Shown: positions 1 to 7,890 of the stretch, piece after piece | Layout: every line of letters begins with the position of its first letter | Numbering within the stretch: the stretch's first letter is position 1 | Source: Kiritimatiellia bacterium | GTDB taxonomy: Bacteria; Verrucomicrobiota; Kiritimatiellia; RFP12; UBA1067 | Direction of reading: 5' to 3' | Length of the DNA stretch: 34,137 nt | Assembly: GCA_028686345.1 (NCBI GenBank) | Contig: JAQUCE010000055.1 | Location: forward strand, 1 to 34,137 | Position numbers and translations under genes: made by a program | Notes under the pieces: generated by a model | What the model was told of the DNA's origin: nothing | Databases searched by the model: none | Seen by the model: the letters and a program-made list of their open reading frames with translations, nothing else

Positions 1-2
1 GA

Positions 3-149
3 AGCAATGTGGGGCAGCGTGCTGCGACAGAGGAGATCCAAGTTTTGATTGAGCGTCACATGCTCTTTGAAGAGGGGGGCAGGTGCCTCTCTCTGGCAAT
101 CGAGGAGATAAGCAAACCTGACACAGTAGTTCCGGGCGCTGGAAGCTAA
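3..149 (+). CDS. C-terminal end of an unidentified protein (5' cut by window)
   Basis: An open frame runs in from the left edge and ends with TAA, giving 48 residues that include the segment EEIQVLIERH and end in VVPGAGS. The stretch EEIQVLIERHMLFEE has helical character. I do not recognise the family, and no domain motif is visible in so short a tail. The other two forward frames close within the first 60 bases, which is weak support that this frame is the coding one. It is followed by a 132-base gap before the next gene on the same strand. Confidence 0.35.
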   Translation, partial: SNVGQRAATEEIQVLIERHMLFEEGGRCLSLAIEEISKPDTVVPGAGS

Positions 150-281
150 TTTTAGCTTTAAGTGAGTGACAAGCGATTTAAAAAACCATATACTTTTGGG
201 AATTCAGAGTTTTTAATTATTGGCAATAGAGACGCGCCTGTGTTGGGTGTTGAGTTGCGGATTAGAGCAGGAGTTTGACAG

Positions 282-1082
282 ATGAAAGTGCATAGTAGCT
301 TGATTATTTTTTTTGTGGCGCTGATCGCGGTCACAACGCACTGCCGCGGGCAGACGGTTGAGGCCAATGAAAGAGGGCTGTGGAATCTTTGGATTACAGG
401 CACCAACAGCGCCTTTCAAGCCTCTGAGGTGGCGGCTCTTTGCCAGCAATTCAAGGCGGCAGCGCCAAGAGATCCTCTGGTGGTCGTGGTGTCAGGCTTT
501 GAGGCCTGGCACCATCTCAAGCACAACAAGCACGATGAAGCAATCAAAATTTTCAACTCAATGCTGGTGGAGCGCGAGCCCGCGACACCTCTCCAACGGG
601 CAGCGGATAAGATGGCCCGAGGCTGGTTGACCAGGCTGGAGCGCGAACAGGTTGTGACTGCGCTGAAGCGGATCTATCGGCTGAAGATTGAGTTTCCTGC
701 CTCGCTGGAGGAGCTGAAAACACTGGCAGACACACCCTTGCCGCCCTTGACCGATCACTGGGGCAAGCCTTGGGATTATCGTCTGGAGAGTTCAATCAAA
801 GGCATGGAATCGCAACGATATGTGTTGGAGTCATCCACGCTCGGCCCTCATTCCAATCTAAAAAAGGTGTTGGCACTGCCCTACGCCGATGGCTTGAAGT
901 TGACACCCGTGCGATTGGTTGCCGGCGTTAAAGAGACGGTTGAGTTTAAGACCAACGACGGCCAGTCAGCATTTCGTCAGCTGGGCAGCGAATCAAGCCG
1001 CATCACCTTGGCCTATCTCGGTTCCAATATTTTGGTGTTGACTGATGGAAATCACTGGAGTGTCGTTGCCAAGCCGCGGTAG
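282..1082 (+). CDS. Secreted protein with a pseudopilin-G-like C-terminal region
   Basis: 266 residues with a hydrophobic signal peptide (residues 5-22, ending near CRGQ). The ATG has a good ribosome site, AGGAG at 269-273. Residues about 30-120 look helical. Residues about 125-195 contain RIYRLKIEFPASLEELK, then DHWGKPWDYRLE and YVLESSTLGPHSN. This order (start of a helix, P-x-SLEEL, D-x-WGKP-Y, then a S-x-GP motif) is that of the C-terminal domain of type II secretion protein G pseudopilins. The GFTLIE prepilin cleavage motif and N-terminal pilin helix are absent, so it cannot be a normal pseudopilin. Residues 200-266 are beta-rich and unrecognised. It is probably an envelope or periplasmic protein of unknown role. 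It is 84 bases upstream of the ABC operon, with no clear functional tie. Confidence 0.7.
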   Translation: MKVHSSLIIFFVALIAVTTHCRGQTVEANERGLWNLWITGTNSAFQASEVAALCQQFKAAAPRDPLVVVVSGFEAWHHLKHNKHDEAIKIFNSMLVEREPATPLQRAADKMARGWLTRLEREQVVTALKRIYRLKIEFPASLEELKTLADTPLPPLTDHWGKPWDYRLESSIKGMESQRYVLESSTLGPHSNLKKVLALPYADGLKLTPVRLVAGVKETVEFKTNDGQSAFRQLGSESSRITLAYLGSNILVLTDGNHWSVVAKPR

Positions 1083-1118
1083 CGCGCCTTTGACAAACAG
1101 AGATATTTCCAAAACATC

Positions 1119-1148
1119 TTGCGCAATTTCGCGTTTTTTGCTTATATC
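1119..1148 (+). promoter_or_regulatory. Possible promoter of the molybdate-type ABC operon
   Basis: TTGCGC (1119-1124) and TATATC (1143-1148) are separated by 18 bases, in the gap before the first substrate-binding gene. The leader would be only about 12 bases long. This is consensus matching by eye. No molybdenum-cofactor riboswitch-sized leader fits in this 84-base gap. Confidence 0.3.
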
Positions 1149-1166
1149 TCGCTTTAACGGATATCT

Positions 1167-2024
1167 ATGATGAGAGGGTTAATAAATTCAGTCAGGGCGG
1201 TTGGCATCAAAGGCGGCACACTGTTGATCTGGCTTGCGGCTGCGCTGAGAATGGCACTGCCGGCTGCTGCGGAGACCCCGACCACGCTGATGCTCTTTTG
1301 CGGCGCGGGTGTCCGGCCGGCAGCCGAGGCACTGATCAGTGCCTTTGAGGCGCAACACCCGAAGGTACGCGTTTCGCCCACCTATGGCGGCAGCGGTCAG
1401 CTGCTGGGGCAGATTGGTTCTATCCGCAAAGGCGATGTCTTTATGCCGGTTGAAGCTTTTTACATCGACCGCGCCATAGAGATGGGGGTGGCTGAGGTAA
1501 CCACGCAACACACGATAGGCTGGTTTGTGCCGGTAATTTTCACGAAAAAAGACAATCCCCACGCTATCACGAAACTGGCCGACCTCGCCCAGCCCGGAGT
1601 GCGGCTTGGCGTGGGCGATGAACGCTCCTGCGCTATTGGGATCACGACCGTTGCCTTGCTTGAGCAGGTCGGCAGCACTGCTGAGGCTATTCGCGCCAAC
1701 ATTGTTTACAAGAGTGCCACAGTCGACGAACTTGCGTTGGCGGTGCGCCTCGGCACGGTGGATGCCGTCATAGTGTGGGAGGCGGTGGCCCGCTACTATA
1801 CCCGCTTCGGGGTGATCGTGCCGTTGGCGGAGGGGGTCAAGCATGCAGCTGAGATCTCGATTGTCCGGCTGAAAAGCACTAACTCACCAGCGGCGGCCGA
1901 TGCCTTTATTGACTTTGTCGTCGCGCCTGAAGGGCAGGCACTGCTCGCGAAACTCGGTTACGGGCCGCCGGCCAAGCCGACGCCCGCCGGATCACAACCT
2001 AAAAAAAAGGAAAAGGTGGAATGA
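1167..2024 (+). CDS. Molybdate/tungstate-type ABC substrate-binding protein (first of two)
   Basis: 285 residues of the ModA-like periplasmic binding protein type 2 fold. After a signal peptide (to about residue 32, AAAETP) comes LMLFCGAGVRPAAE, the start of lobe 1, where the oxyanion-binding loop lies in ModA. GGSGQLLGQI follows, then the GDVFMPVEA segment and the hinge/lobe 2 with VIVWEAVARYY. These are family hallmarks. There is no lipobox cysteine, so it is predicted to be freely periplasmic. The C-terminus ends in a lysine-rich tail. Two adjacent ATGs (1167 and 1170) are possible starts. The stop overlaps the next gene by four bases (ATGA), so the operon is translationally coupled. The true ligand (molybdate, tungstate or another oxyanion) cannot be told from sequence. 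Confidence 0.85.
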   Translation: MMRGLINSVRAVGIKGGTLLIWLAAALRMALPAAAETPTTLMLFCGAGVRPAAEALISAFEAQHPKVRVSPTYGGSGQLLGQIGSIRKGDVFMPVEAFYIDRAIEMGVAEVTTQHTIGWFVPVIFTKKDNPHAITKLADLAQPGVRLGVGDERSCAIGITTVALLEQVGSTAEAIRANIVYKSATVDELALAVRLGTVDAVIVWEAVARYYTRFGVIVPLAEGVKHAAEISIVRLKSTNSPAAADAFIDFVVAPEGQALLAKLGYGPPAKPTPAGSQPKKKEKVE

Positions 2025-2848
2025 GAAGTAATAGTTTTTGGCTGATTGGGTTGTTCACGCTGGCAGCCATGCTGGCCGTGACAGGGGGGTGCGGCAAGCG
2101 GGGCGAACAAGGCGCGGAAGAGGTGTTGGTGCTTTGCGGCGGCACCATGCGCGGCGTGATCGAGGCGGCCATGGCGCGCTATCGCACTGTCTCGGAAGAT
2201 CGCGTGATGGCGACCTACGGCGATTCAGCTGAGATGTGTTCGCAGCTGGAGAACACCGGACGTGGTGATATTTACGTGGGCCACGATCCTTTTATGCCAT
2301 GGGCCGAGAAACGCGGCCTGATAACCGCCTGGGCCACCGTCGCCTATCTAGACAACGTGCTGGCCGTGCCTAAGGGCAACCCCAAGAACATCCGCGAGAT
2401 GCGCGATCTGGCGCGCCCTGGGTTGCGCGTCGGCACCGGCGACCAGCGCTACTCAACCTCCGGGGTGATGGTCAAGGAGATGCTCGCCAGAGTGGATTAC
2501 GGCGCCGCCGTGCAGAGCAATATCGTGCATGAGTCGAAGGGCCATAGCGAACGCATTACCAGCATTGCGCTCGGCGCGCTTGATGCCGGTATTGTCTGGG
2601 CGCCTGTTGCCAAACAATCATCCGACAAAGTTGAGGTCGTGCCGCTGCCTGCGGATGCGGTTGACGCTGTCACTTCAGCTACCTATGGCCTCTCCGACCT
2701 GCGCAACGTCGGTTTCACGGTGGGGTTGACCAAACCGGGCGGAAAGAACGCGGCGGCGCGGCGCTTTTACGACTATGTAACTAAAAATTGCGGAGATCTC
2801 TTTGCTGAGCATGGCTTCCGCATGGAACGGCATCAGGAGCGCAAGTGA
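2021..2848 (+). CDS. Second ModA-like substrate-binding protein, probable lipoprotein
   Basis: 275 residues, same fold as its upstream neighbour. It begins with a short basic stretch and a hydrophobic segment ending VTGGCGKR, a lipobox-like site that would anchor the mature protein by Cys24. The mature part opens with VLVLCGGTMRGVIE and continues with ATYGDSAEMCSQLE, GDIYVGHDPFM, LAVPKGNP and ALDAGIVWAPVA, parallel to the first protein motif by motif. The C-terminal YDYVT and HGFR segments are also family-typical. It overlaps the upstream gene by four bases and the permease gene by four bases (GTGA). Two diverged binding proteins sharing one transporter suggest either different ligand ranges or a sensing role for one; this is inference. 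Confidence 0.85.
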   Translation: MRSNSFWLIGLFTLAAMLAVTGGCGKRGEQGAEEVLVLCGGTMRGVIEAAMARYRTVSEDRVMATYGDSAEMCSQLENTGRGDIYVGHDPFMPWAEKRGLITAWATVAYLDNVLAVPKGNPKNIREMRDLARPGLRVGTGDQRYSTSGVMVKEMLARVDYGAAVQSNIVHESKGHSERITSIALGALDAGIVWAPVAKQSSDKVEVVPLPADAVDAVTSATYGLSDLRNVGFTVGLTKPGGKNAAARRFYDYVTKNCGDLFAEHGFRMERHQERK

Positions 2849-3651
2849 TTGCACGCCGCTTCAGCCGCGGATTTGACATGTTGATGACCGCGCCGTTGGT
2901 GGTCTATGCCATCATGGTTGCGGCGCTGTTTTTGGCGATGTTCACTCAGATTACGCGTGAATCGCTGCGTATTGCCTTCACCGACCCGGCACTGCGGCAC
3001 TCCATCTGGCTCTCTCTTTCGACCTCGACGGCCAGCACACTGCTCTCGCTGCTGGTGGCGGTACCGTCGGGTTACATCCTTTCGCGGCGCGTTTTTCGCG
3101 GCCATGCGCTGGTTGATTCACTCATTGATCTGCCGATCGTGCTGCCGCCGCTGGTCATGGGGCTGGCGATCTTGATCTTCTTCAACACCACTGTTGGCCG
3201 CTGGCTTGATCGCGGCTTGGTGGATCACGGGCTCTTTGTTTACCAGCCGCTCGGTATTGTGCTGGCCCAGTTCATTGTGGGGTGCGCCTTTTGTATCCGC
3301 GTGGTCAAGGCTGGATTTGATGCCTTTGACTGGCGTTATGAGGAGACTGCCATGACACTCGGGGCCAACCAAGTGCAGTGCTTTTTTCTTGTAGTAATTC
3401 CAAATGTAGGCTCTAGCTTGGTGGCTGGCGGGGTGATTACCTGGGCTCGCATTTTCGGGTTGTTCGGTCCGATCCTGCTGGTGGCCGGCACGATGCGCGG
3501 TAAGACGGAGATCATGCCGACAACGATCTTTCTGGAGACCAGTATCGGGCGGCTTGAGGTGGCCCTTGTGATTGCGGAGATGATGGTGCTGATATCTCTG
3601 GCCACACTGATCCTCTTCAAGCGTTTGGGCGGCAAGGGGGTGGCGGGATGA
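2845..3651 (+). CDS. modB: ModB-type ABC transporter permease
   Basis: 268 residues with about six hydrophobic transmembrane segments, the first at residues 11-33. The EAA loop that docks on the ATPase reads EETAMTLGANQVQCFFLVVIP at about residues 170-190. Length and layout match molybdate permease ModB and the related CysT family. The start is GTG at 2845, overlapping the preceding stop, so it is coupled to translation of the lipoprotein. The gene ends by overlapping the ATPase start (ATGA). It is the only permease in the operon and so probably forms a homodimer. A sulfate/tungstate alternative is possible. Confidence 0.88.
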   Translation: MIARRFSRGFDMLMTAPLVVYAIMVAALFLAMFTQITRESLRIAFTDPALRHSIWLSLSTSTASTLLSLLVAVPSGYILSRRVFRGHALVDSLIDLPIVLPPLVMGLAILIFFNTTVGRWLDRGLVDHGLFVYQPLGIVLAQFIVGCAFCIRVVKAGFDAFDWRYEETAMTLGANQVQCFFLVVIPNVGSSLVAGGVITWARIFGLFGPILLVAGTMRGKTEIMPTTIFLETSIGRLEVALVIAEMMVLISLATLILFKRLGGKGVAG

Positions 3652-4319
3652 GCGCGGCCTTTCTGCGGATCGAAGATCTTTGTTTTAGTGTTGGCACCTT
3701 CCGCATGGAGCGGTTATCGCTCGAAATAGCGACCGGCGAATATTTTGTGGTTACAGGACCTAATGGCGCTGGCAAGACGGTGCTGTTGAAGCTGATTGCC
3801 GGCCTATACCAGCCGGACTCCGGAGCGATCCTGATCAATGGCCGTAATGTCATTGATCTGCCGCCCTGGCGGCGGGGCCTGGGCATGGTGCTGCAGGAGG
3901 GATTGCTCTTCCCCAACCGCACAGTGGAGGAGAACATCGCCTTCGGTCTGGAGCTGCGGCGGGTCAGTAAGTTGGAGCGTCAGCGCGCAGCGGCAGAGAT
4001 GGCTGAGCGGCTAGGGATCACCTCCCTGCTGTCGCGGCGGACAGAGATGCTGAGCGGCGGCGAGCGGCAGCGTGTGGCGCTGGCGCGCACATTGGTGCTC
4101 AAGCCGCCGTTGCTGTTGCTCGACGAGCCGATCAGCGCTGCAGACGAGCAGGCTCGTGACACTATACTCTGCCACCAGCTCAAGGAGCTACAACGCGAAG
4201 GTGACCTGACGGTCATCCACGTAGCTCACAGCCGTAGCGAGATCGACCGCGTGGCGGATCGCGTAGGACACCTCGTCAATGGTCAGATCACGCGTATCGA
4301 AATAACTGGGGCGCGGTAG
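3648..4319 (+). CDS. modC: ABC transporter ATP-binding protein, ModC-like without MOP domain
   Basis: 223 residues, a bare nucleotide-binding domain. Walker A is GPNGAGKT (37-44), the Q-loop lies at VLQEG (about 81-85), the signature is LSGGERQR (135-142), Walker B is LLLLDEP (155-161), and the H-loop is in VIHVAHS. Classical ModC proteins carry a C-terminal MOP (molybdate-binding) domain and run to about 350 residues. This one stops right after the ATPase domain, so ligand feedback through MOP is absent, and the label ModC rests on operon context. It energises the upstream permease. The gene is convergent with the carboxypeptidase gene, only five bases apart. Confidence 0.87.
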   Translation: MSAAFLRIEDLCFSVGTFRMERLSLEIATGEYFVVTGPNGAGKTVLLKLIAGLYQPDSGAILINGRNVIDLPPWRRGLGMVLQEGLLFPNRTVEENIAFGLELRRVSKLERQRAAAEMAERLGITSLLSRRTEMLSGGERQRVALARTLVLKPPLLLLDEPISAADEQARDTILCHQLKELQREGDLTVIHVAHSRSEIDRVADRVGHLVNGQITRIEITGAR

Positions 4320-4324
4320 TTGCT

Positions 4325-6679
4325 TCAAGGCTGCGCTTGGTTGTCGGTTTCGATCAGGAAAGCCTTAAGGGCTTCGGCTGTGCCTTCGCCGAATTCCCGG
4401 CAGGCCTCACGGGTAACCGTGGCACTATTCGCAGTTGCGAAAGGCACTTCATAAGTTGTACTGAGCCTGTTGCCTGGCACACAATCCAGCACCCACATTT
4501 TGAAACTGCGACCTGCGCTGTAATTCGCATCTGTATTCCAGCTTTGCCCGAACGGCAAGTCATTGGTCACCTTATAATTCATTGCGCCGCGCTGGCGCGC
4601 TTCTAATATTTCACCAAACCGTCTTTGCGCTGCGGCATTCGAGCTGTTCTTTGTATACACCTGATATACCCACTCGTTGTATTGGCCGCGTATCCACGGG
4701 CAGTGGATGTCGAGTACAATGTCCACATCGCTCTGCGCATGCGTCGTGATCCAGTTGGTGATAGCTCTGCATTCGGGATAGAGGAATTCATCGTAATCGC
4801 GGTTGTGGTCATGGGGGGTTCGATTCTTGCCCTGGTCGCCGTCCTCTACTCCGTCCTTGTCCACAAATGGCACCACCATAAACTCCACGTTTTCACGCAA
4901 CCACGCGCCGAGTTCGGTGCTCGCGAGCACCGCGTCCAGAATGCCTTCCAAAACGTAACTGCCCATCATCTCCGCCGCGTGGTGGCGCGCCGAGAGCCAG
5001 ATGCGGTAAGTGGGCACTTGGTTGATGCACCCGAAGCGCGCCCTCTCCACTGGCCGTCCCTTGCGCGACAGGCAGAGCGTTCCGGTCTCGATAAAAGCGG
5101 TGTTGGCCGCGTGTTTAGCCAGGAACGCCTCCCAGTCGCGTTGTGTGTGCACCATGCCCATTGCGAACCAGAGCTCGTCGCACCCAGCTGGGAAGGCATA
5201 GGTGAAGGTGCGTGTGGTGAAGCTCTCCGCAGCGTAGGCCCAGTTCTTACCTTGGTCTAGTGAAACACAAGGGCCGCGTGTGCAGACTGCGTCGCCGTTA
5301 GTGAATCGGAAGGTCAGTGTGCGCCCCGCCGCGCCCTGGATGCGAAAAGCCCAGTAGAACCACCAGCCGGAAGTGTCGCGAAGCTCGTTCTGCAGGTAGA
5401 CTGTATCGCCTTCGATTCGCTCCAAGCGGATGTTTCCGGCAGGCAGCGCTTTATCTATGACAAGTTTTTCATTCGGGTCAGGCGGTGGCGGCCCATTCAG
5501 CTTAACTATAGTACCTTGGTTGGTAGATGCCATCGCCGCGAAGAATCCGATATTCAGAGAGCCGGAGGTCAACCGCGTTAAAGAGTTGGATGTTGTGATC
5601 CGATATGGTGACCGCGCCGCTGCTATACCGACCGGGATCCATGCGCTGTTCGCATACCGATAGAGCGTCAGGATATCCGCGCTTGTAACCAGTGTGGCAT
5701 CGTACCTGAATGTCAGCCCAACACGGGAAAAGGTCGTAAGATCCGAAATACCCCAGCCAGTATTGTTCGCGTAAAGTCCCAGCCCCCAGATGCCCACACA
5801 TCGTCCTTTTGGCAGTGCTGGAACTGCAGGATGGTTGGTGGCATAAACTCCGCCTCTGAAAAAAATGCCGGCCCCGGAGGGGTTCACACCAGTGAATGAG
5901 GCGCTAAGGCTGTTAACCATCTCAGGGTACGGCTTGACCGTCGCGTCACCCAGGCAGCGTGTGACATCAGGCGTGGCAGAGCCGTTGATCCATGTGCGCG
6001 GGAAAAGCAGGCGGCCCTGGTTGATCGCATACCAGCCATTGATTGTCTCGGTGCTCTGCGCCAGAGTGTTGGTCGTGCTGACGATGCCGTGCAGATCCAG
6101 ATCCCTTGCCAAGCCCTCGCCGTCGGCAATCACCACTCCGTTGTTGTCCATGCGGACATTGGTGACGTTCGGTGCGGGATTGACCGTTCCCCATCCGCGC
6201 AGGACACCTGTTGCGCCGACATTTTTGCAGATCTGCAGATTGCGATGCATGCTTAATGTGTTACCAAACGTGAGTGTGCCGCCGCGCAACAGCAAAGTTC
6301 CACTGCCGTTGTCGCCGATACAGATTGTGTCGCTCTGGCTAGTACTGGCACAGTGAATCGTCCCGCCCGCTTCGACGCGGATCATTGGATGGCTGCCCGC
6401 GTTGTACAGTTCGCCGACCGTCAAACGCTGGCAAACCGCCGTGACACCGCCCGCAACGGTCAATGGCGTATCACCCTGTATCCGGCTTGAACTTAAAAGA
6501 ACTGCGTCGTTGCTTTGGGGCAGCCGATTCACAAAGAGATCCGCGCCAGTCAGCCAGTTTGAAGGATTACTCCAGTCATATCCGTCGACCGGACGAAACC
6601 AAAGTGTAGCGCTGTAGGTGCCTTGCACCCCAATAAACCATGATACCACTACGATAATGCAAGCTCGCCATCTCTTCAT
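4325..6679 (-). CDS. Secreted M14-family zinc carboxypeptidase with beta-rich N-terminal region
   Basis: 784 residues with a signal peptide (residues 1-24, ending TYSA). Residues about 25-280 are Gly/Thr/Asn-rich and repetitive (for example GSGTLLLRGGTLTFG), as in beta-helix surface proteins. Residues about 285-400 form a domain that recurs in the remnant just upstream. From about 415 there is an M14 N-terminal beta domain (GWWFYWAFRIQG), then the peptidase. Zinc ligands are His567 and Glu570 (RHHAAE) and His659 (DIHCPW), substrate residues Asn626-Arg627 (HNRDYD), and the catalytic Glu744 (STTYEVPF). All expected catalytic residues are present, so it is probably active. The arrangement resembles cytosolic-carboxypeptidase-like M14 enzymes, but this one is exported. 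It may trim peptides or peptidoglycan stems; the substrate is unknown. Confidence 0.85.
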   Translation of the reverse strand: MKRWRACIIVVVSWFIGVQGTYSATLWFRPVDGYDWSNPSNWLTGADLFVNRLPQSNDAVLLSSSRIQGDTPLTVAGGVTAVCQRLTVGELYNAGSHPMIRVEAGGTIHCASTSQSDTICIGDNGSGTLLLRGGTLTFGNTLSMHRNLQICKNVGATGVLRGWGTVNPAPNVTNVRMDNNGVVIADGEGLARDLDLHGIVSTTNTLAQSTETINGWYAINQGRLLFPRTWINGSATPDVTRCLGDATVKPYPEMVNSLSASFTGVNPSGAGIFFRGGVYATNHPAVPALPKGRCVGIWGLGLYANNTGWGISDLTTFSRVGLTFRYDATLVTSADILTLYRYANSAWIPVGIAAARSPYRITTSNSLTRLTSGSLNIGFFAAMASTNQGTIVKLNGPPPPDPNEKLVIDKALPAGNIRLERIEGDTVYLQNELRDTSGWWFYWAFRIQGAAGRTLTFRFTNGDAVCTRGPCVSLDQGKNWAYAAESFTTRTFTYAFPAGCDELWFAMGMVHTQRDWEAFLAKHAANTAFIETGTLCLSRKGRPVERARFGCINQVPTYRIWLSARHHAAEMMGSYVLEGILDAVLASTELGAWLRENVEFMVVPFVDKDGVEDGDQGKNRTPHDHNRDYDEFLYPECRAITNWITTHAQSDVDIVLDIHCPWIRGQYNEWVYQVYTKNSSNAAAQRRFGEILEARQRGAMNYKVTNDLPFGQSWNTDANYSAGRSFKMWVLDCVPGNRLSTTYEVPFATANSATVTREACREFGEGTAEALKAFLIETDNQAQP

Positions 6680-6747
6680 GCGTTCCCCCCAATTACCAAC
6701 CTTTAAATCAGCATCGTAAACCGACCTCTGAAGTCCAAAATCTAAAC

Positions 6748-6771
6748 TCCGCGCCCGGCGCGGATCTAGTC
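6748..6771. repeat. GC-rich hairpin repeat, copy 1 (second copy at 9374-9397)
   Basis: A 17-base palindrome (7-bp arms TCCGCGC/GCGCGGA around CCG) followed by TCTAGTC. The same 24-base unit with three substitutions is at 9374-9397. It has REP-like form: a short GC hairpin between genes. Confidence 0.6.
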
Positions 6772-6773
6772 GT

Positions 6774-7118
6774 TTATTGCACCATTATCACCGTGCCACT
6801 ATCGCGGGCAGCCAGCGTGAACCAGCCGATGTTGGCATCCGCGCCACTCAAATAAGTGAGCGGTACAGTGGTTGCAATACAATGGTCGGGGGTAACGGGA
6901 GCACCGCCAACTTTGACCCATTCGGTGCCTGTATGGCGATACAACGTCAAAGTCTGATGGCTCTTGACACGGCTCTGGTCATAGCGGAAAGTGAGTGCGG
7001 CAGAGGTGAAGGGTGCCGCCTGACTAGCTGTCCAGTCACTGACATTCTTATACAAGCCCAACTGCCACACGCCCACAGCAGCCCTGCTATCATGGGCCGT
7101 TTTGCTACCTTATGCGTC
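6774..7118 (-). pseudogene. Remnant of a second surface-protein gene sharing a domain with the M14 protein
   Basis: An open stretch of about 114 codons after a TAG stop, with no plausible start or signal peptide. It begins near AAVGVWQLGLYKN and ends GTVIMVQ. It aligns along its length with residues about 290-400 of the neighbouring M14 protein: VGVWQLGLYKN to VGIWGLGLYAN, ALTFRYD to GLTFRYD, LTLYRHTGTEW to LTLYRYANSAW, and NIGWFTLAA to NIGFFAAMA. It therefore looks like the surviving C-terminal domain of a duplicated or related gene. GTG at 7076 could in principle start a 100-residue product, but nothing supports expression. Confidence 0.65.
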
Positions 7119-7245
7119 TATTAGACAGCCCACAGGCAAGAGGAGCGGCCAGTTGTCTAATACACAACGTGGTTTAATATGTTAATGATAATCCCGGAGT
7201 TGTGCAAGGGTTAATTTCGACCCCACTCCGATGCGTTTGACCTCT

Positions 7246-7500
7246 GATCACTGGACATAGGGGGTCAAAATGGTTGCACTTTAATTTTTGAAACCACAAG
7301 GAACACATAGCTCACAAAGATTACTGCGTTGTTTATTAGGTAAAAATGTTGAGGTAAAAAATGGGGAAACCCTGGAAACGCCGAGCTCCGGCGCGGCTCT
7401 TTGTGCTCTTTGTACTACTATCATTCATATTCTTGTTTTTTTGCACGTTTTTTTATCTCTCACAGAGACACAGAGTTTTTCACGTCTATGTCCAGTGGTC
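7246..7500. mobile_element. Possible 255-bp miniature element with 15-bp inverted termini
   Basis: The left end GATCACTGGACATAG (7246-7260) is the reverse complement, with one mismatch, of the right end CTATGTCCAGTGGTC (7486-7500). Between them lie motifs such as ACCACAAGGAACAC (about 7291-7304) and CACAGAGACACAGAG (7461-7475), short sequences I know as dispersed between genes in many environmental bacteria. There is no transposase inside. A clear target-site duplication is not visible. Confidence 0.45.
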
Positions 7501-7540
7501 TGGACCTTCAAGTTATCCATCGTTTTTAGCGGGGGCGGTA

Positions 7541-7597
7541 TAGTAGTTGCTCTATGAATGACACAATGCTCAAATGCCGCTCATAGAGCGGCTACTA
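7541..7597. repeat. Imperfect inverted repeat with internal hairpin
   Basis: TAGTAGTTGCTCTATGA (7541-7557) pairs with TCATAGAGCGGCTACTA (7581-7597) with two mismatches. The right arm overlaps a smaller hairpin CCGCTC-ATA-GAGCGG (7577-7591). A similar hairpin, GCCGCTC-GCA-GAGCGGC, is at 9141-9157 on the other side of srkA. There is no T-run, so it is unlikely to be a terminator. Confidence 0.55.
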
Positions 7598-7665
7598 CAC
7601 CGACCGTCAAAGCTTACGCGCGACAGGCAAGCTTCACCTTGTTGAAAATGTAGGTTTGGCTCTCA

Positions 7666-7771
7666 GAGCCAATCAAAGATTGTGAAACCCCTTGGCCCGC
7701 CTTTGACGAACACCTGTCCGGCATCCGCAATTGCTTCAGAGAAGCAACCCTACATCCCAGGGCGCACCTTT
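7666..7771. repeat. 106-bp dispersed repeat, copy A
   Basis: Aligns without gaps to 9016-9121 in the same orientation, with 15 substitutions by my count (about 86 percent identity). Shared landmarks are CAAAGATT, TGAAACCCC, GCCTTTGACGAACA and the hairpin-forming GCTTC(A/T)GAGAAGC. A fragment of the same kind (GCGCGCCTTTGACAAAC) also appears at 1082-1098. Confidence 0.75.
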
Positions 7772-7862
7772 GACCCTGTAACTGCGAACACGAGTGGTTG
7801 GGGGACATGTGTCGCCTACAGCTCGATCACTTGGTCGTAGTTTCAGCACCGCTTAGGCACCG

Positions 7863-7890
7863 CTTAGGGACAGGCACTGATTTTCTTCAA
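7863..7890. repeat. 28-bp GGGACAGGCACT repeat, copy 1
   Basis: Contains TTAGGGACAGGCACTGATTT and overlaps the last codons of srkA on the minus strand. A near-identical copy is at 8962-8989, and a shorter relative (GGGGCAGGCACTGATTTCAC) is at 8941-8960. Directly before it GCACCGCTTAG is duplicated in tandem (7846-7867). Confidence 0.6.

Larger units (their letters stand above)
7119..7863. other. 745-base non-coding, repeat-rich spacer (left flank of srkA)
   Basis: I see no gene here. It holds a 255-bp element bounded by inverted repeats (7246-7500), an imperfect 17-bp inverted repeat (7541-7557 with 7581-7597), a hairpin CCGCTC-ATA-GAGCGG at 7577-7591, a 106-bp repeat (7666-7771) and an 11-bp tandem duplication (7846-7867). 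The small open frames in this stretch have no recognisable protein features. Confidence 0.7.

Noticed and set aside
4625..5260. 211-codon open frame antisense to the M14 gene
   Set aside because: A shadow frame of the catalytic-domain coding strand. The M14 residues are conserved on the other strand and this frame has no recognisable features.
7288..7557. Small hydrophobic proteins within the MITE-like element
   Set aside because: Translations of repeat motifs (CACAGAGACACAGAG and relatives). No start signal, and the frame crosses the element border.
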